DNA of 64,000 bases from Solwaraspora sp. WMMD1047 (GTDB lineage Bacteria > Actinomycetota > Actinomycetes > Mycobacteriales > Micromonosporaceae). Shown piece by piece: positions 8,783 to 16,162 of this stretch (its first letter is position 1; each line of letters begins with the position of its first letter). The stretch is taken from NCBI RefSeq assembly GCF_029626155.1, contig NZ_JARUBL010000001.1, positions 1,612,001-1,676,000 of the forward strand, in the 5' to 3' direction. Both the position numbers and the translations under genes were made by a program. The notes beneath the pieces are model-generated. The model was not told the DNA's origin, did not search any database, and was given only the letters and a program-made list of their open reading frames with translations.

Positions 8783-8811
8783 CTAATGGCTTAAGGAATC
8801 TAAACCGTTAG
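8783..8811. promoter_or_regulatory. Palindrome between phosphoesterase and CGNR regulator
   Basis: Arms 8783-8793 and 8801-8811 (CTAATGG.../...CCGTTAG) pair at 9 of 11 positions around seven bases. The sequence is AT-rich compared with its surroundings. It is probably the site of the adjacent CGNR zinc-finger regulator or of another repressor; this is inference. Confidence 0.5.
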
Positions 8812-8866
8812 ATCGGCTAGGCTAGCATTCACCCTGGGAATCAGTCGACAGGCCGTTGGAGCGCCG

Positions 8867-9481
8867 ATGTCATCGCAGCTCACGCTCGCCCTTGCCGGCA
8901 CCATCCGGCACGACGGAGCCGGTGGCGTCGCCGACGATTTCGCCGATCCCGCCGGGCTGACCGACTGGCTGGAGCGTCATCGCGGCCTGCTGCGGCCGTA
9001 CACCGGGGAACTTGATCTGACGGGCGACCGGCCCGACGAGTCGGCCTGGCGCGCGGTGGTCGCGCTGCGCCGCGTGGTCCGCACCCTGCTGGCCCGGGCG
9101 GTCCGGCCGGCTCCGCCGAGCCGCGCCGACGCGGCCGACCTGCTCACCGCCGAGGTCGCCCTGGCGCGGCTCAACCAGGCCGCCGGTCGGCTGCCGGTGC
9201 GACCGGTGCTGAGCTGGCCGGCCGACGCGCCGCCGGCGGTCGGGCAGGTGACCGGGCCGGCCGAGCTGGGGGTACGGCTGACCGCCGCGCTGGCCCGCGC
9301 CACCATCGAATTCCTGGGCGGCCCGGAACGGGAGCTGCTGTTGGCCTGCATGGCCCCGCGCTGCGTGCGCTACTTCCTGCGGGACCACCCGCGTCAGCAG
9401 TGGTGCAAACCGTCCTGCGGCAACCGGGCCCGGGTGGCTCGGCACTACCACCGGCGGCAGTCCGAGCCGGCGGTCGGCTGA
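8867..9481 (+). CDS. CGNR zinc-finger (ABATE) domain regulator
   Basis: 204 residues. The N-terminal ABATE-like ligand domain is followed by the C-terminal zinc finger with CMAPRC, WCKPSCGNR and the basic ARVARHYHRR near residues 164-195. This is the CGNR pattern of actinobacterial putative stress or sugar-responsive regulators. Start ATG 8867 lies after GGAGCG. Its stop overlaps the start codon of the NUDIX gene by one base (TGATG), giving translational coupling. The divergent palindrome upstream suggests autoregulation. The ligand and target genes are not known. Confidence 0.85.
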   Translation: MSSQLTLALAGTIRHDGAGGVADDFADPAGLTDWLERHRGLLRPYTGELDLTGDRPDESAWRAVVALRRVVRTLLARAVRPAPPSRADAADLLTAEVALARLNQAAGRLPVRPVLSWPADAPPAVGQVTGPAELGVRLTAALARATIEFLGGPERELLLACMAPRCVRYFLRDHPRQQWCKPSCGNRARVARHYHRRQSEPAVG

Positions 9482-10014
9482 TGACGGAGCAGGTGCCGCG
9501 CTCGGCCGACGAGCTGCTCGACATCGTGGACGAACGGGACCGGGTGGTCGGTCAGGCGCGCCGCGCCGAGGCGTACGCCCGCAGGTTGCGACACCGCTGC
9601 GTGTTCGTGCTGGTCCGCGACGCGCAGGGGCGGATCTTCGTACACCGGCGGGCGGACCGGAAGCTGGTCTTCCCGGCGCTGTACGACATGTTCGTCGGCG
9701 GCGTGGTCGGCGCCGGTGAGTCCTACCACGACGCGGCGCTGCGGGAGGCCGAGGAGGAGTTGGGCGTCACCGGGCTACCGGCGCCGACGCCGCTGTTCAC
9801 CTACCTCTACGAGTCCGCCGAGCACACCTGGTGGTGCGCCCTCTACGAGGTGGTCTGGGACGCGCCGGTCAACCCGCAGACCGAGGAGATCTCCTGGTAC
9901 GCCTTCCTGACCGAGGCCGAGTTGGACCACCGCCTCACCGAGTGGCCCTGGGTCCCCGACGGCGCGGACGCCTACCGCCGACTCAGGTCCCACCCCACCG
10001 GCCAGGGCGCATGA
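9481..10014 (+). CDS. NUDIX hydrolase, YfcD/IDI-like
   Basis: 177 residues with a NUDIX box starting GGVVGAGESYHDAALREAEE and completed by ELG, near residues 77-100. The N-terminal DERDRVVGQARRAEAYARRL and the RCVFVLVRDAQGRIFVHRR segment match the YfcD-like branch, which is related to isopentenyl diphosphate isomerase. The expected role is hydrolysis of a nucleoside diphosphate derivative. It is coupled to the CGNR regulator by a one-base stop/start overlap, so the regulator may control this enzyme. The catalytic glutamates of the box are intact. Confidence 0.88.
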   Translation: MTEQVPRSADELLDIVDERDRVVGQARRAEAYARRLRHRCVFVLVRDAQGRIFVHRRADRKLVFPALYDMFVGGVVGAGESYHDAALREAEEELGVTGLPAPTPLFTYLYESAEHTWWCALYEVVWDAPVNPQTEEISWYAFLTEAELDHRLTEWPWVPDGADAYRRLRSHPTGQGA

Positions 10015-10067
10015 CGGCACTGGCGTCGGACCGCCCGGTCCAACCCAGCCGGGCGCGGAGAGGCCGC

Positions 10068-10431
10068 TCAACCGTTGCCCAGCCTGCGATCGGCGATGAC
10101 CCGCGCCTCCTGCAGGATCTGATCAAGCTCCTCGTCGGACAGGTTCTCCTGATACAAGATCGTGTACGCGATCAAGGTCTGGATCTTGCCCATCTCCTCA
10201 GGAGGGACCTGCAGCTTGACGGGTGGGTCAAGGACGGCTGCGAATGACCTGCGGTTCGTCATAGACGCCAGCGAACCGCCTGTCGACAGCGAGGAAAAAG
10301 AGTGCGCTGAGGTACGGGGGCCAGCCAGCCCAACCGTCGTCATCGAGCTTCCGCTCGTAGTGGTCGTTCGCCTCGTACTCGTCACGGACGAGCGTCCGAA
10401 CGAACTCGATGAGGTCGACCTCGACTGCCAT
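10068..10431 (-). pseudogene. Frameshifted paralogue of the gene at 10453
   Basis: Two overlapping minus-strand frames together make one protein. 10431-10228 gives an N-terminal part ending ...YDEPQVIRSRP before TGA. 10262-10068 continues with AAVLDPPVKLQVPPEEMGK and ends DRRLGNG. Joined by a one-base shift near 10235-10250, the product of about 120 residues aligns with the intact neighbour: FFLAVDRRF against FSLAVEKRF, QVIR against EIIR, and the acidic LSDEELDQIL against MSESELDAFL. A sequencing error is possible. A programmed +1 shift at CCT TGA C is conceivable but unsupported. The N-terminal frame starts ATG 10431, 21 bases after the neighbour's stop. Confidence 0.6.
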
Positions 10432-10452
10432 CCCAATCCTGCCGGGTGGTCG

Positions 10453-10917
10453 CTATCCACCGCTCGTGGACTGCCAACGTTCGAGGTGGTTCTCGGCCTC
10501 CCTGAGGAAGGCGTCGAGCTCGCTTTCGGACATGCCGTCATCCGCGACCAGCTTGAACAGAAGCTGTCCTTCTATCTCGGCGATCGTGCCGATGTCGAGG
10601 CGCTCGACCGTGTCAGCGACGCCGGGCTCGTCCATGTCGAGGGTCGCGAAGATCAGGGCTTCGGCCTCGGCGGCAGGCAGCGCTCGACCTTCAGCGAGCG
10701 CGGCGCGAGCGTCGGCCACGAACCTGATGATCTCTCCAACGTCCTTGGTCCGGCCGAACCGCTTCTCGACGGCGAGGCTGAAGGCGGACGCGATGATCGC
10801 GACCGGGGTGCCCTTGTTCTGCTGCTCGAACTCGCCGACCAGGGCGTCGTAGGTATCCCAATCCTGTTGCAGGACCGCGCGAAGGAACCTGGTGTTCTCA
10901 TGCATCTTGACTGTCAT
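10453..10917 (-). CDS. Uncharacterised helical protein of the 10-12 kb operon
   Basis: 154 residues, acidic and helical, with no recognised domain. Conserved-looking features shared with the downstream frameshifted paralogue are YDALV/NDHYE, FSLAVEKRF near residues 44-52, VGEIIRFV near 58-65, and a C-terminal MSESELDAFLREAENHL helix. The start is the ATG at 10917. An upstream GTG at 10977 would overlap the preceding gene by 80 bases. The 20-base overlap with 10898-11560 implies translational coupling. Two tandem paralogues at the end of a small-protein operon recall duplicated immunity or chaperone genes, but no function is shown. Confidence 0.7.
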   Translation of the reverse strand: MTVKMHENTRFLRAVLQQDWDTYDALVGEFEQQNKGTPVAIIASAFSLAVEKRFGRTKDVGEIIRFVADARAALAEGRALPAAEAEALIFATLDMDEPGVADTVERLDIGTIAEIEGQLLFKLVADDGMSESELDAFLREAENHLERWQSTSGG

Positions 10918-11560
10918 CCCGATCTTCTCGCTGACTTGACGGTCGAGCTTTCCTGCGTATTCTCTCGGCCACCTCAACGCCCTTGATCCCGAGGATCGCC
11001 ACGGTGAACGCCGCCAGGAGGGCGTCGCCCGCCGTAGCTCCTCCCGGCGGATTGGTCGAGGTGATCACCGGCTCGGAGGACCTTGGTACGGCGACGCCAC
11101 CTGATCCGGTGGCTTGTTGGAGTATGTTTCCCAGTTGCTTGCCATGCTGGAGCCCGTCATCAGCGTTGGCGACCGACATGAGCCGGTCCATCATTCTGTT
11201 GGCGAGCCTGCCCCGCCCGCTGGAGGCGGTAACGACATCGGCGCCGGACGGCATCGAATCCGGAGCTGAGTCGCGGGCGGGCACCGAGCCAGGGGCGATC
11301 CTATTGACATAGGCTGCGAAGCAGGTGGCGGCATCGGCGAGGGAACGGCTGACCTCGCCTGCTTTGTCGGCTCCCGCCCGGCTCCGGGTGACCGCCTCCT
11401 CCAGAAGAGGGTCGTTGGTGCCTCTGGAAACCTCGGCGTACGCGGTACCCGCCCGCTCGGCCTCCTCTCGGGCTTGGACAGCTACCATGGCGCTCGCGTC
11501 GATGAGGTCGAGCAGAGCGTGGAACTGCGCGACAACTGCTCCGACCGAAACCTCACCCAT
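10898..11560 (-). CDS. Uncharacterised protein with N-terminal helical bundle and Ser/Pro linker
   Basis: 220 residues. Residues 1-90 are predicted helical (GAVVAQFHALLDLIDASA, AREEAERAGTAY) and resemble the two smaller upstream proteins in layout. A disordered Ser/Pro/Gly stretch follows near 95-165. A hydrophobic patch, AGDALLAAFTVAILGIKGVEVA, near 180-200 could be a weak membrane or amphipathic helix. The tail is basic, then acidic (RKARPSSQREDRDDSQDA). No signal peptide is seen. Start ATG 11560 shares one base with the stop of the upstream gene. Possibly a membrane-associated scaffold; the function is unknown. Confidence 0.68.
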   Translation of the reverse strand: MGEVSVGAVVAQFHALLDLIDASAMVAVQAREEAERAGTAYAEVSRGTNDPLLEEAVTRSRAGADKAGEVSRSLADAATCFAAYVNRIAPGSVPARDSAPDSMPSGADVVTASSGRGRLANRMMDRLMSVANADDGLQHGKQLGNILQQATGSGGVAVPRSSEPVITSTNPPGGATAGDALLAAFTVAILGIKGVEVAERIRRKARPSSQREDRDDSQDA

Positions 11561-11817
11561 CAGAGCGTCGAGGCATATGCGGCCGCTGCGTCGGCCGCCG
11601 AGCGAAGCAGGTCAACGCCTTCGTGGGCCCACGACAAAGCTTCGTCGAGCCGTTCCAGCCCGGTCTTCACCAGGTCGTCCTCGCTGTCGTGGCACGTTCG
11701 GAGCGCCAAACTCTCTGCTTGTTGAACGTGGACGAGGACGCGGAGCAAGGTCTGCCTGGCGTCATCGGCGTGCAGGTCCCCCCGCCGCAATGTGGCCTTG
11801 ACCTCGGCGATGTTCAC
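11560..11817 (-). CDS. Small helical protein, DUF6244-like layout
   Basis: 85 residues, nearly all helical, opening NIAEVKATLRRGDLHADDAR and ending AADAAAAYASTL. Its length, its EVKA opening and its final AAAYAS pattern match the 87-residue protein encoded just upstream, so the two are likely paralogues. The size is like WXG100 proteins, but no WXG turn is present. The GTG start at 11817 lies 22 bases after the upstream stop. Its stop shares a base with the next ATG. Function unknown. Confidence 0.66.
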   Translation of the reverse strand: MNIAEVKATLRRGDLHADDARQTLLRVLVHVQQAESLALRTCHDSEDDLVKTGLERLDEALSWAHEGVDLLRSAADAAAAYASTL

Positions 11818-11839
11818 GACCGATCCAGTCTCAGGCGGG

Positions 11840-12103
11840 TCAGCCGAGGTGGCTGGCGTATTCGCGGGCGGCGGCGGAGGTGCCCTGCATCAGGGTGGCG
11901 GCTTCGGCGAGGCGCTGCCGGGTCTGCTCGGCGCGGCTGATCGCCTCGGCGATCTTCGCGTGGTTGGTGCCGGCCGAGACGGTCCGCAGCCGGGTCAGCA
12001 CCTGCTCGGTGCCCTCCATCGCGGCGCGGATCTGGCCGGCTGTCTGGTTGCCCTGCTCGGCCGCCTGAGCGAGTGCCGCCTTGACTTCCTCGATGCTGGC
12101 CAT
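11840..12103 (-). CDS. DUF6244-like small helical protein
   Basis: 87 residues, opening MASIEEVKAALAQAAEQGNQ and ending AAAREYASHLG. It forms two long amphipathic helices around a central LRTVSAGTNHAKIAEA. The pattern fits small proteins annotated DUF6244 in Micromonosporaceae; that match is from memory and not tested. Start ATG 12103 is preceded by GGAGGGGAT, a good ribosome site. It is the first gene of a five-gene unit running to 10068. The lack of WXG, signal peptide and catalytic residues leaves role and location open. Confidence 0.72.
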   Translation of the reverse strand: MASIEEVKAALAQAAEQGNQTAGQIRAAMEGTEQVLTRLRTVSAGTNHAKIAEAISRAEQTRQRLAEAATLMQGTSAAAREYASHLG

Positions 12104-12326
12104 GCGATCCCCTCCGGCCCGCCGACGTCGACGAGCGTCTCGTCTGCGTGTCCGGACGGACACTATCCGAGACCGCCGGCCCGGTGCTGCCCCAGTCGCC
12201 GCCCCGACAGCGGAGAACTTGCGCGCTGACCCTCTACGAGCGACTGGTTACACCCGTTGATGATTGTCGGTGGGGCGTCCGGCGGCGGACGGGCGTCCCG
12301 GATTTCGCCGGGACGCCCACCCGGGT

Positions 12327-12539
12327 TCAGAAGTCGAACTCGCCGTCCTTGACGCCCGCGACGAAGGCTTCCCACTCGCCACGGGTGTAGACGATGGTGG
12401 CGGCGTCGGGGGACTTGCTGTGCCGCACCGCCACCCGACCCGAGCCGTCGGCCAGCGGCCCGGCCTCGACGCAGTTTGCGCCAGTGTCGGCGCTGCGGGT
12501 ACTGATGTGCCAGGCCACCGCCGGCAGGTTCTCGATCAT
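12327..12539 (-). CDS. DUF397 domain protein
   Basis: 70 residues matching the DUF397 layout. It has an N-terminal WHISTRSADTGANCVEAGPL, then VAVRHSKSPDAATIVYTRGEWEAFVAGVKDGEFDF, where the SKSP and the TRGEWEAF helix are typical. These small proteins accompany XRE-type regulators in actinobacteria (the WhiJ/BldB neighbourhood type), sometimes acting as their partner or antitoxin-like antagonist. The ATG at 12539 overlaps the end of the helix-turn-helix gene by four bases, so the two are coupled. Confidence 0.9.
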   Translation of the reverse strand: MIENLPAVAWHISTRSADTGANCVEAGPLADGSGRVAVRHSKSPDAATIVYTRGEWEAFVAGVKDGEFDF

Positions 12540-13399
12540 GGAAGTTCCTCCCCGATGGTCGCTATCAGCTCAGCCGAAGCCCTCGGATCGAGCGCGGCCT
12601 TTGCCACCCGATCGTACGCATCACGGAAGCCCTCGGACTTGGGCGATTCCAGGAAGAGCCGGCCTGCTCGGTTCTCCTGATAGGCCACCGGAGGGTACGG
12701 CGCCGGCATCCGGAAAACCCAAAATGATCCGTCAACGCCGGGATGGAGGCCGACTGAGGCCGGCAGCACCCGGACGTCGATGCGCGGGCGCCGGGCGATC
12801 TCGGCGAGGTGCGCGAGTTGTGTCCGGTGCAAAGCTGAGCCGCCGATGCTCCGGCGCAGCGCAGACTCGTCGACAATGGTCTCGATGTAGGGATGGTCCT
12901 CCCGCTCCAGCATCCGCTGACGCTCCAAGCGGAGCGCCAGGCCCTTTCCGATGACCGACTCGGCGGCGGTAGGTCCTTCAACGCAGCGGATCACCAACTC
13001 TGCGTACTCGGGGAGCTGGAACAGACCTGGTACCACCAGGGAGTGGTAGGAACTGATCCGCTCGGCACGCGACTCAAGCCACGGCACGTCGATGAACCCG
13101 GCGTGAGAGACTTCGCCGTCGTTCTGATCCCAGCGATCGATGCGCCAGATCTCGTCTGCCACAGCGAGCATCCTTGCCCGCGCCTCGGCGTTGTAGAAGC
13201 CGTAAATGTTGAGCAGGTGCTCCACATCCGGCCGTTGAATCGGCCACTCGGCCCGTTCGAAGCGGCCCAGGGCCGACCGGTCCCGGCCAAGCATCTCTGC
13301 GGCGAGTTCCAGGGAGAGTTTGCGCTTCTCACGCAGGTGTCGTAGGTGCAGGCCGAGCCACTGTGCTCGGAGGGTTCGGTTGAACATGCGGGTCGTCAT
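12536..13399 (-). CDS. XRE-type helix-turn-helix regulator with DUF5753 domain
   Basis: 287 residues. The N-terminal helix-turn-helix near 15-70 reads LRHLREKRKLSLELAAEMLG followed by DRSALGRFERAEWPIQRPDV. The C-terminal DUF5753 domain near 95-280 contains YHSLVVPGLFQLPEYAELVI and LRRSIGGSALHRTQL. Start ATG 13399; a second in-frame ATG lies four codons later. Paired with the DUF397 gene by a four-base overlap. Such pairs regulate development or secondary metabolism in streptomycetes, and some are proposed to act like toxin-antitoxin modules. A second pair of the same kind lies at 45847-46969. Confidence 0.88.
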   Translation of the reverse strand: MTTRMFNRTLRAQWLGLHLRHLREKRKLSLELAAEMLGRDRSALGRFERAEWPIQRPDVEHLLNIYGFYNAEARARMLAVADEIWRIDRWDQNDGEVSHAGFIDVPWLESRAERISSYHSLVVPGLFQLPEYAELVIRCVEGPTAAESVIGKGLALRLERQRMLEREDHPYIETIVDESALRRSIGGSALHRTQLAHLAEIARRPRIDVRVLPASVGLHPGVDGSFWVFRMPAPYPPVAYQENRAGRLFLESPKSEGFRDAYDRVAKAALDPRASAELIATIGEELP

Positions 13400-13808
13400 G
13401 ATCCACCTTTCGGGGATGGCCAGAAATGGCCATGGGGAACGGTTGCTCCCATCCGGCCTCGTTGGCAGCGTGAGGTTCAGGCGCCGCTGTGCGGGCGTCG
13501 GAGGAGGTGAAGGTGGTGACGGTCCACTGCTTACGGGAGTTCCGCGCTCGTTCGTTACCGGCACCGCGGCTGTGCCAATAGCCGCCTTGCGGTGACGGGA
13601 GTGGCGCTACCCCCGCCGGGTCTCAGAAGGAGTCAGGAACTCCCTTAACCGACTTGCCAAGAGTTTTACCACGGGAGGCCGGCCCAAGGCGACCCCCAAA
13701 ATCGAAGAATCCAAGCCGCCGATCAATGGCTCCGGCGGCCGGTATAACTCGCGCCAAATTCGCCGATCGAACTGTTCGTAACCTCAATCCGGAAAGGCCG
13801 GTGTCGGT
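13400..13808. other. 409-bp intergenic region, no convincing gene
   Basis: Lies between a divergent regulator and the DivIVA-like gene, so it should hold both promoters. It is lower in GC than its surroundings (AT-rich stretch 13640-13790). A small minus-strand frame at 13623-13826 lacks a ribosome site and typical codon bias. A short inverted repeat GGAGT/ACTCC occurs near 13628-13644. No clear -35/-10 pair could be assigned. Confidence 0.5.
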
Positions 13809-14162
13809 GTGCCAGTCGTGATCCATCGTCTATTGCGAAGTGGAATGCCGTCCGGGCCGGGTGGCGGGTTCCTGGGCGGCACGGTGCCGTACCAGCCATT
13901 GGCGCCGTGGCAGGTCCGGACCCGGCGGTTCCGCCCGGTGCCCTACTGGCGGCGGGGGATCGACCCGGCAGAGGTGGCGAGCTTCCTGGGCCGGCTGGCC
14001 GGGGACCTGGAACTGCTGCACGCCGAGCTGGAGCGCACCCGGGAGCAGAACCGGCGGATCAAGGCGGCGCTGAGGCACTGGCGGTCGACCCGCGTCGGCG
14101 TACCCGGAAATGGGGTTGAGCCCGACGTGAGTGACCAGACGCGACGGCGGTCCCGGCGGTGA
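13809..14162 (+). CDS. DivIVA-domain protein
   Basis: 117 residues. The middle, RTRRFRPVPYWRRGIDPAEV followed by ASFLGRLAGDLELL, is the DivIVA/GpsB-type N-terminal pattern: a membrane-targeting basic-aromatic turn, then a coiled coil. The coil runs through ERTREQNRRIKAALRHW near residues 78-94. Full DivIVA/Wag31 is much longer, so this is a short accessory member that could mark curved membrane or the cell pole. GTG start at 13809. The stop overlaps the GTG of the next gene by four bases (GTGA), so a joint role with the Cys-rich protein is likely. Partner and function unknown. Confidence 0.72.
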   Translation: MPVVIHRLLRSGMPSGPGGGFLGGTVPYQPLAPWQVRTRRFRPVPYWRRGIDPAEVASFLGRLAGDLELLHAELERTREQNRRIKAALRHWRSTRVGVPGNGVEPDVSDQTRRRSRR

Positions 14163-16162
14163 CCGGCGACCTGGTGGTGGTCTGTCCGACCTGTGACGGG
14201 ATGACGTTCACCCTGGGGAGGTGCAGTTGCGCGGGCGACGGCGAGCCGTACCCGCAGTGCCGGCTCTGTCAGGGGATCGGCAGCGTGGCGCGGGCCTGCC
14301 ACGGGTGCGGGCAGACCGGTCGGCGGCGGAGCCAGCTCGTGGTCACCGTGGCGAACCTGGACACCGGGGCGGTGGCGTCCGCGAACGTGGTGCCCGGGTC
14401 GGTGCGGCCGTGCCGGTGGCCCTACGGCGCCGGCTGGCACCTGCCGGTGGCGCCGCTGCTGCGTGACCTCGCCGCCCGGGTCGGGGCGGCCGGCTGGCAC
14501 GAGCACGGCGGGCGGTCGCCGGACGGCCCGATCCTGTTCCTGCCGCCAAAGTGGCGATCCGACCTGCCCGAGCAGCACCGGCACGCCCTGGAAGCCGACG
14601 CGATCGCCCGGCACAGCCACAGTGCCTGGCTGGTCTACCTGGGCCGCAACACCGCCCGCCCGGCGCCGGACCCGACCCGGGAGCTGGACCGGCTGCGGCG
14701 GGTCGCGGACCTGCTCCGGCTGGACCTGGTGCTGGAGGTCCGGCGCCTGCCGCGCGACGACCACCGCTGGGACATCCGGTACGAGGTCCACGGCAGCCCG
14801 GTGCCGGACCGGCCGCGCGGCTGGGCCGACGACCTGCCCGCCGCGCTGCTGGCCACCACCGTCGAGGACGCCCTCTTCGGCCTGGCCGACCGGGGCCGCA
14901 CCGCCCCGGCCCACTACCTGCTCGCCGGCGCCCCGCAGCGGCCTGCCGAACCGGTCGCCGTCGAGGTGCTCGAACGGCGCCTCCTCGCCGACCTGACCGA
15001 CCCCCGGACCGGAGAACCCACGGCCGGCGCGCAGGCGATCTGGCGGGACGGCCGGTGGTGGCACACCAGCCTGCGGGTGGCCGGCAGCACCGAAACCCTC
15101 GTCGAGGAGCCGACCGGTCGGGTGGTGAGCCGGCTGACGACCAACCTGCGGCGCGGCTGGCAGCCGCCGGCTCCGGCGTGGCTGGGACCGCCCATCCCGT
15201 ACGCCGAATGCCCGGCCTGCGACAAGGCCAGCCGGCTGCGGCCGTGTGGCTGCACGGTCGGGGACCGGCCGGCGGACCCGGCCTGCGAGGTCTGCTTCGG
15301 TGCCGGCCGGTATCCGTCCGCGCTGCCCTGTTTCCGGTGCGGCGACAGCCGCCGGATCTACCGGGGCGCCGCCGTCACCATCAGCGACCTGGCGACCCGG
15401 GTCACCCACCTCAACTGGACGGGCGGCGCCGCCGACGCGCCGCTGGTGGCGACCCAGCCCGGCGGCAAACCGGTCCACCAGCTTCCCGCCGGCTGGCGGC
15501 TGGCCGGGTGGGCGACCTCCTTCGGGGTACGCCCCGAGGAGCTGTCCGAACTGGATCGCGGCGGGCCGATCGGCGACGAACTACGCGACGGGATCGTGAC
15601 CGTCGACCATGCGGGGGCCGATCCGGTGCTCACCAACCTCGCCGAGGTGACCCGGGGCCGGCCGGCGGCCCGGGTGCTGGTGTCGGCGGTCCGGCCGGAC
15701 GTGCCGCCGCTGGCGGCGGTGATCCGGCTCGGCATCGGGCTGGGCCTGGCGGTCACCGTCACGATCCGGGACCACATCGGCAACGTCGGTGACCCGAGGC
15801 TGATCCAGGGCGAGAGTTGGGACGTGCGGGTCGGCTCGGACCCGGCCGACCCGCCCTGCCACCACACGATCGAGGCGGCCGTCGCCAGCTTCCTCGGGTC
15901 GCTGGAGATCACCGTGTCGGCCGCGGTGCCGGCCGACCCGGCCGTGCCGATCGCGGTGCCGCAGGCCCTGGCGACAGCGCTGGACCCGATCGACCCGGTA
16001 CGGCTGATCCGGCGGCTCGGCCGGCACCACGCCGGTCAGGCGGTCGCGGTCCGGTACGAGCGTGGCGGCTGCCACCTGCACCTGCGGGAGCGGGACGAGA
16101 TCCGGCACCTGGCCACCGCGCCAGACCTCGTCACCGCCCTCACCGCGCTGGGGCTGCGCTAG
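14159..16162 (+). CDS. Large Cys-rich protein with two zinc-ribbon clusters, unknown function
   Basis: 667 residues in what looks like two similar halves. Each half starts with a knuckle cluster. Residues 9-53 have CPTC, CSC, CRLC and CHGCG. Residues about 350-400 have CPAC, CGC, CEVC and CFRCG. Each cluster is followed by a similar stretch: VVTVANLDTGAVASANVVPG against VTISDLATRVTHLNW, then PYGAGWHLP against LPAGWRLAG. The Cys pattern recalls DnaJ-type zinc fingers, but no J domain is present. No signal peptide or membrane segment. GTG start at 14159, coupled to the DivIVA-like gene. The 3-prime end overlaps the convergent MerR gene by four bases. No enzymatic motif is seen. Confidence 0.7.
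   Translation: MTGDLVVVCPTCDGMTFTLGRCSCAGDGEPYPQCRLCQGIGSVARACHGCGQTGRRRSQLVVTVANLDTGAVASANVVPGSVRPCRWPYGAGWHLPVAPLLRDLAARVGAAGWHEHGGRSPDGPILFLPPKWRSDLPEQHRHALEADAIARHSHSAWLVYLGRNTARPAPDPTRELDRLRRVADLLRLDLVLEVRRLPRDDHRWDIRYEVHGSPVPDRPRGWADDLPAALLATTVEDALFGLADRGRTAPAHYLLAGAPQRPAEPVAVEVLERRLLADLTDPRTGEPTAGAQAIWRDGRWWHTSLRVAGSTETLVEEPTGRVVSRLTTNLRRGWQPPAPAWLGPPIPYAECPACDKASRLRPCGCTVGDRPADPACEVCFGAGRYPSALPCFRCGDSRRIYRGAAVTISDLATRVTHLNWTGGAADAPLVATQPGGKPVHQLPAGWRLAGWATSFGVRPEELSELDRGGPIGDELRDGIVTVDHAGADPVLTNLAEVTRGRPAARVLVSAVRPDVPPLAAVIRLGIGLGLAVTVTIRDHIGNVGDPRLIQGESWDVRVGSDPADPPCHHTIEAAVASFLGSLEITVSAAVPADPAVPIAVPQALATALDPIDPVRLIRRLGRHHAGQAVAVRYERGGCHLHLRERDEIRHLATAPDLVTALTALGLR

Noticed and set aside
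10028-10041. GGACC-GCCC-GGTCC dyad between NUDIX and the frameshifted gene
   Set aside because: Only five-base arms and no U-run; too weak to call a terminator in this GC context.
13623-13826. 67-codon minus-strand frame in the 409-bp gap
   Set aside because: No ribosome site, atypical codon use and overlap with the DivIVA-like gene start.
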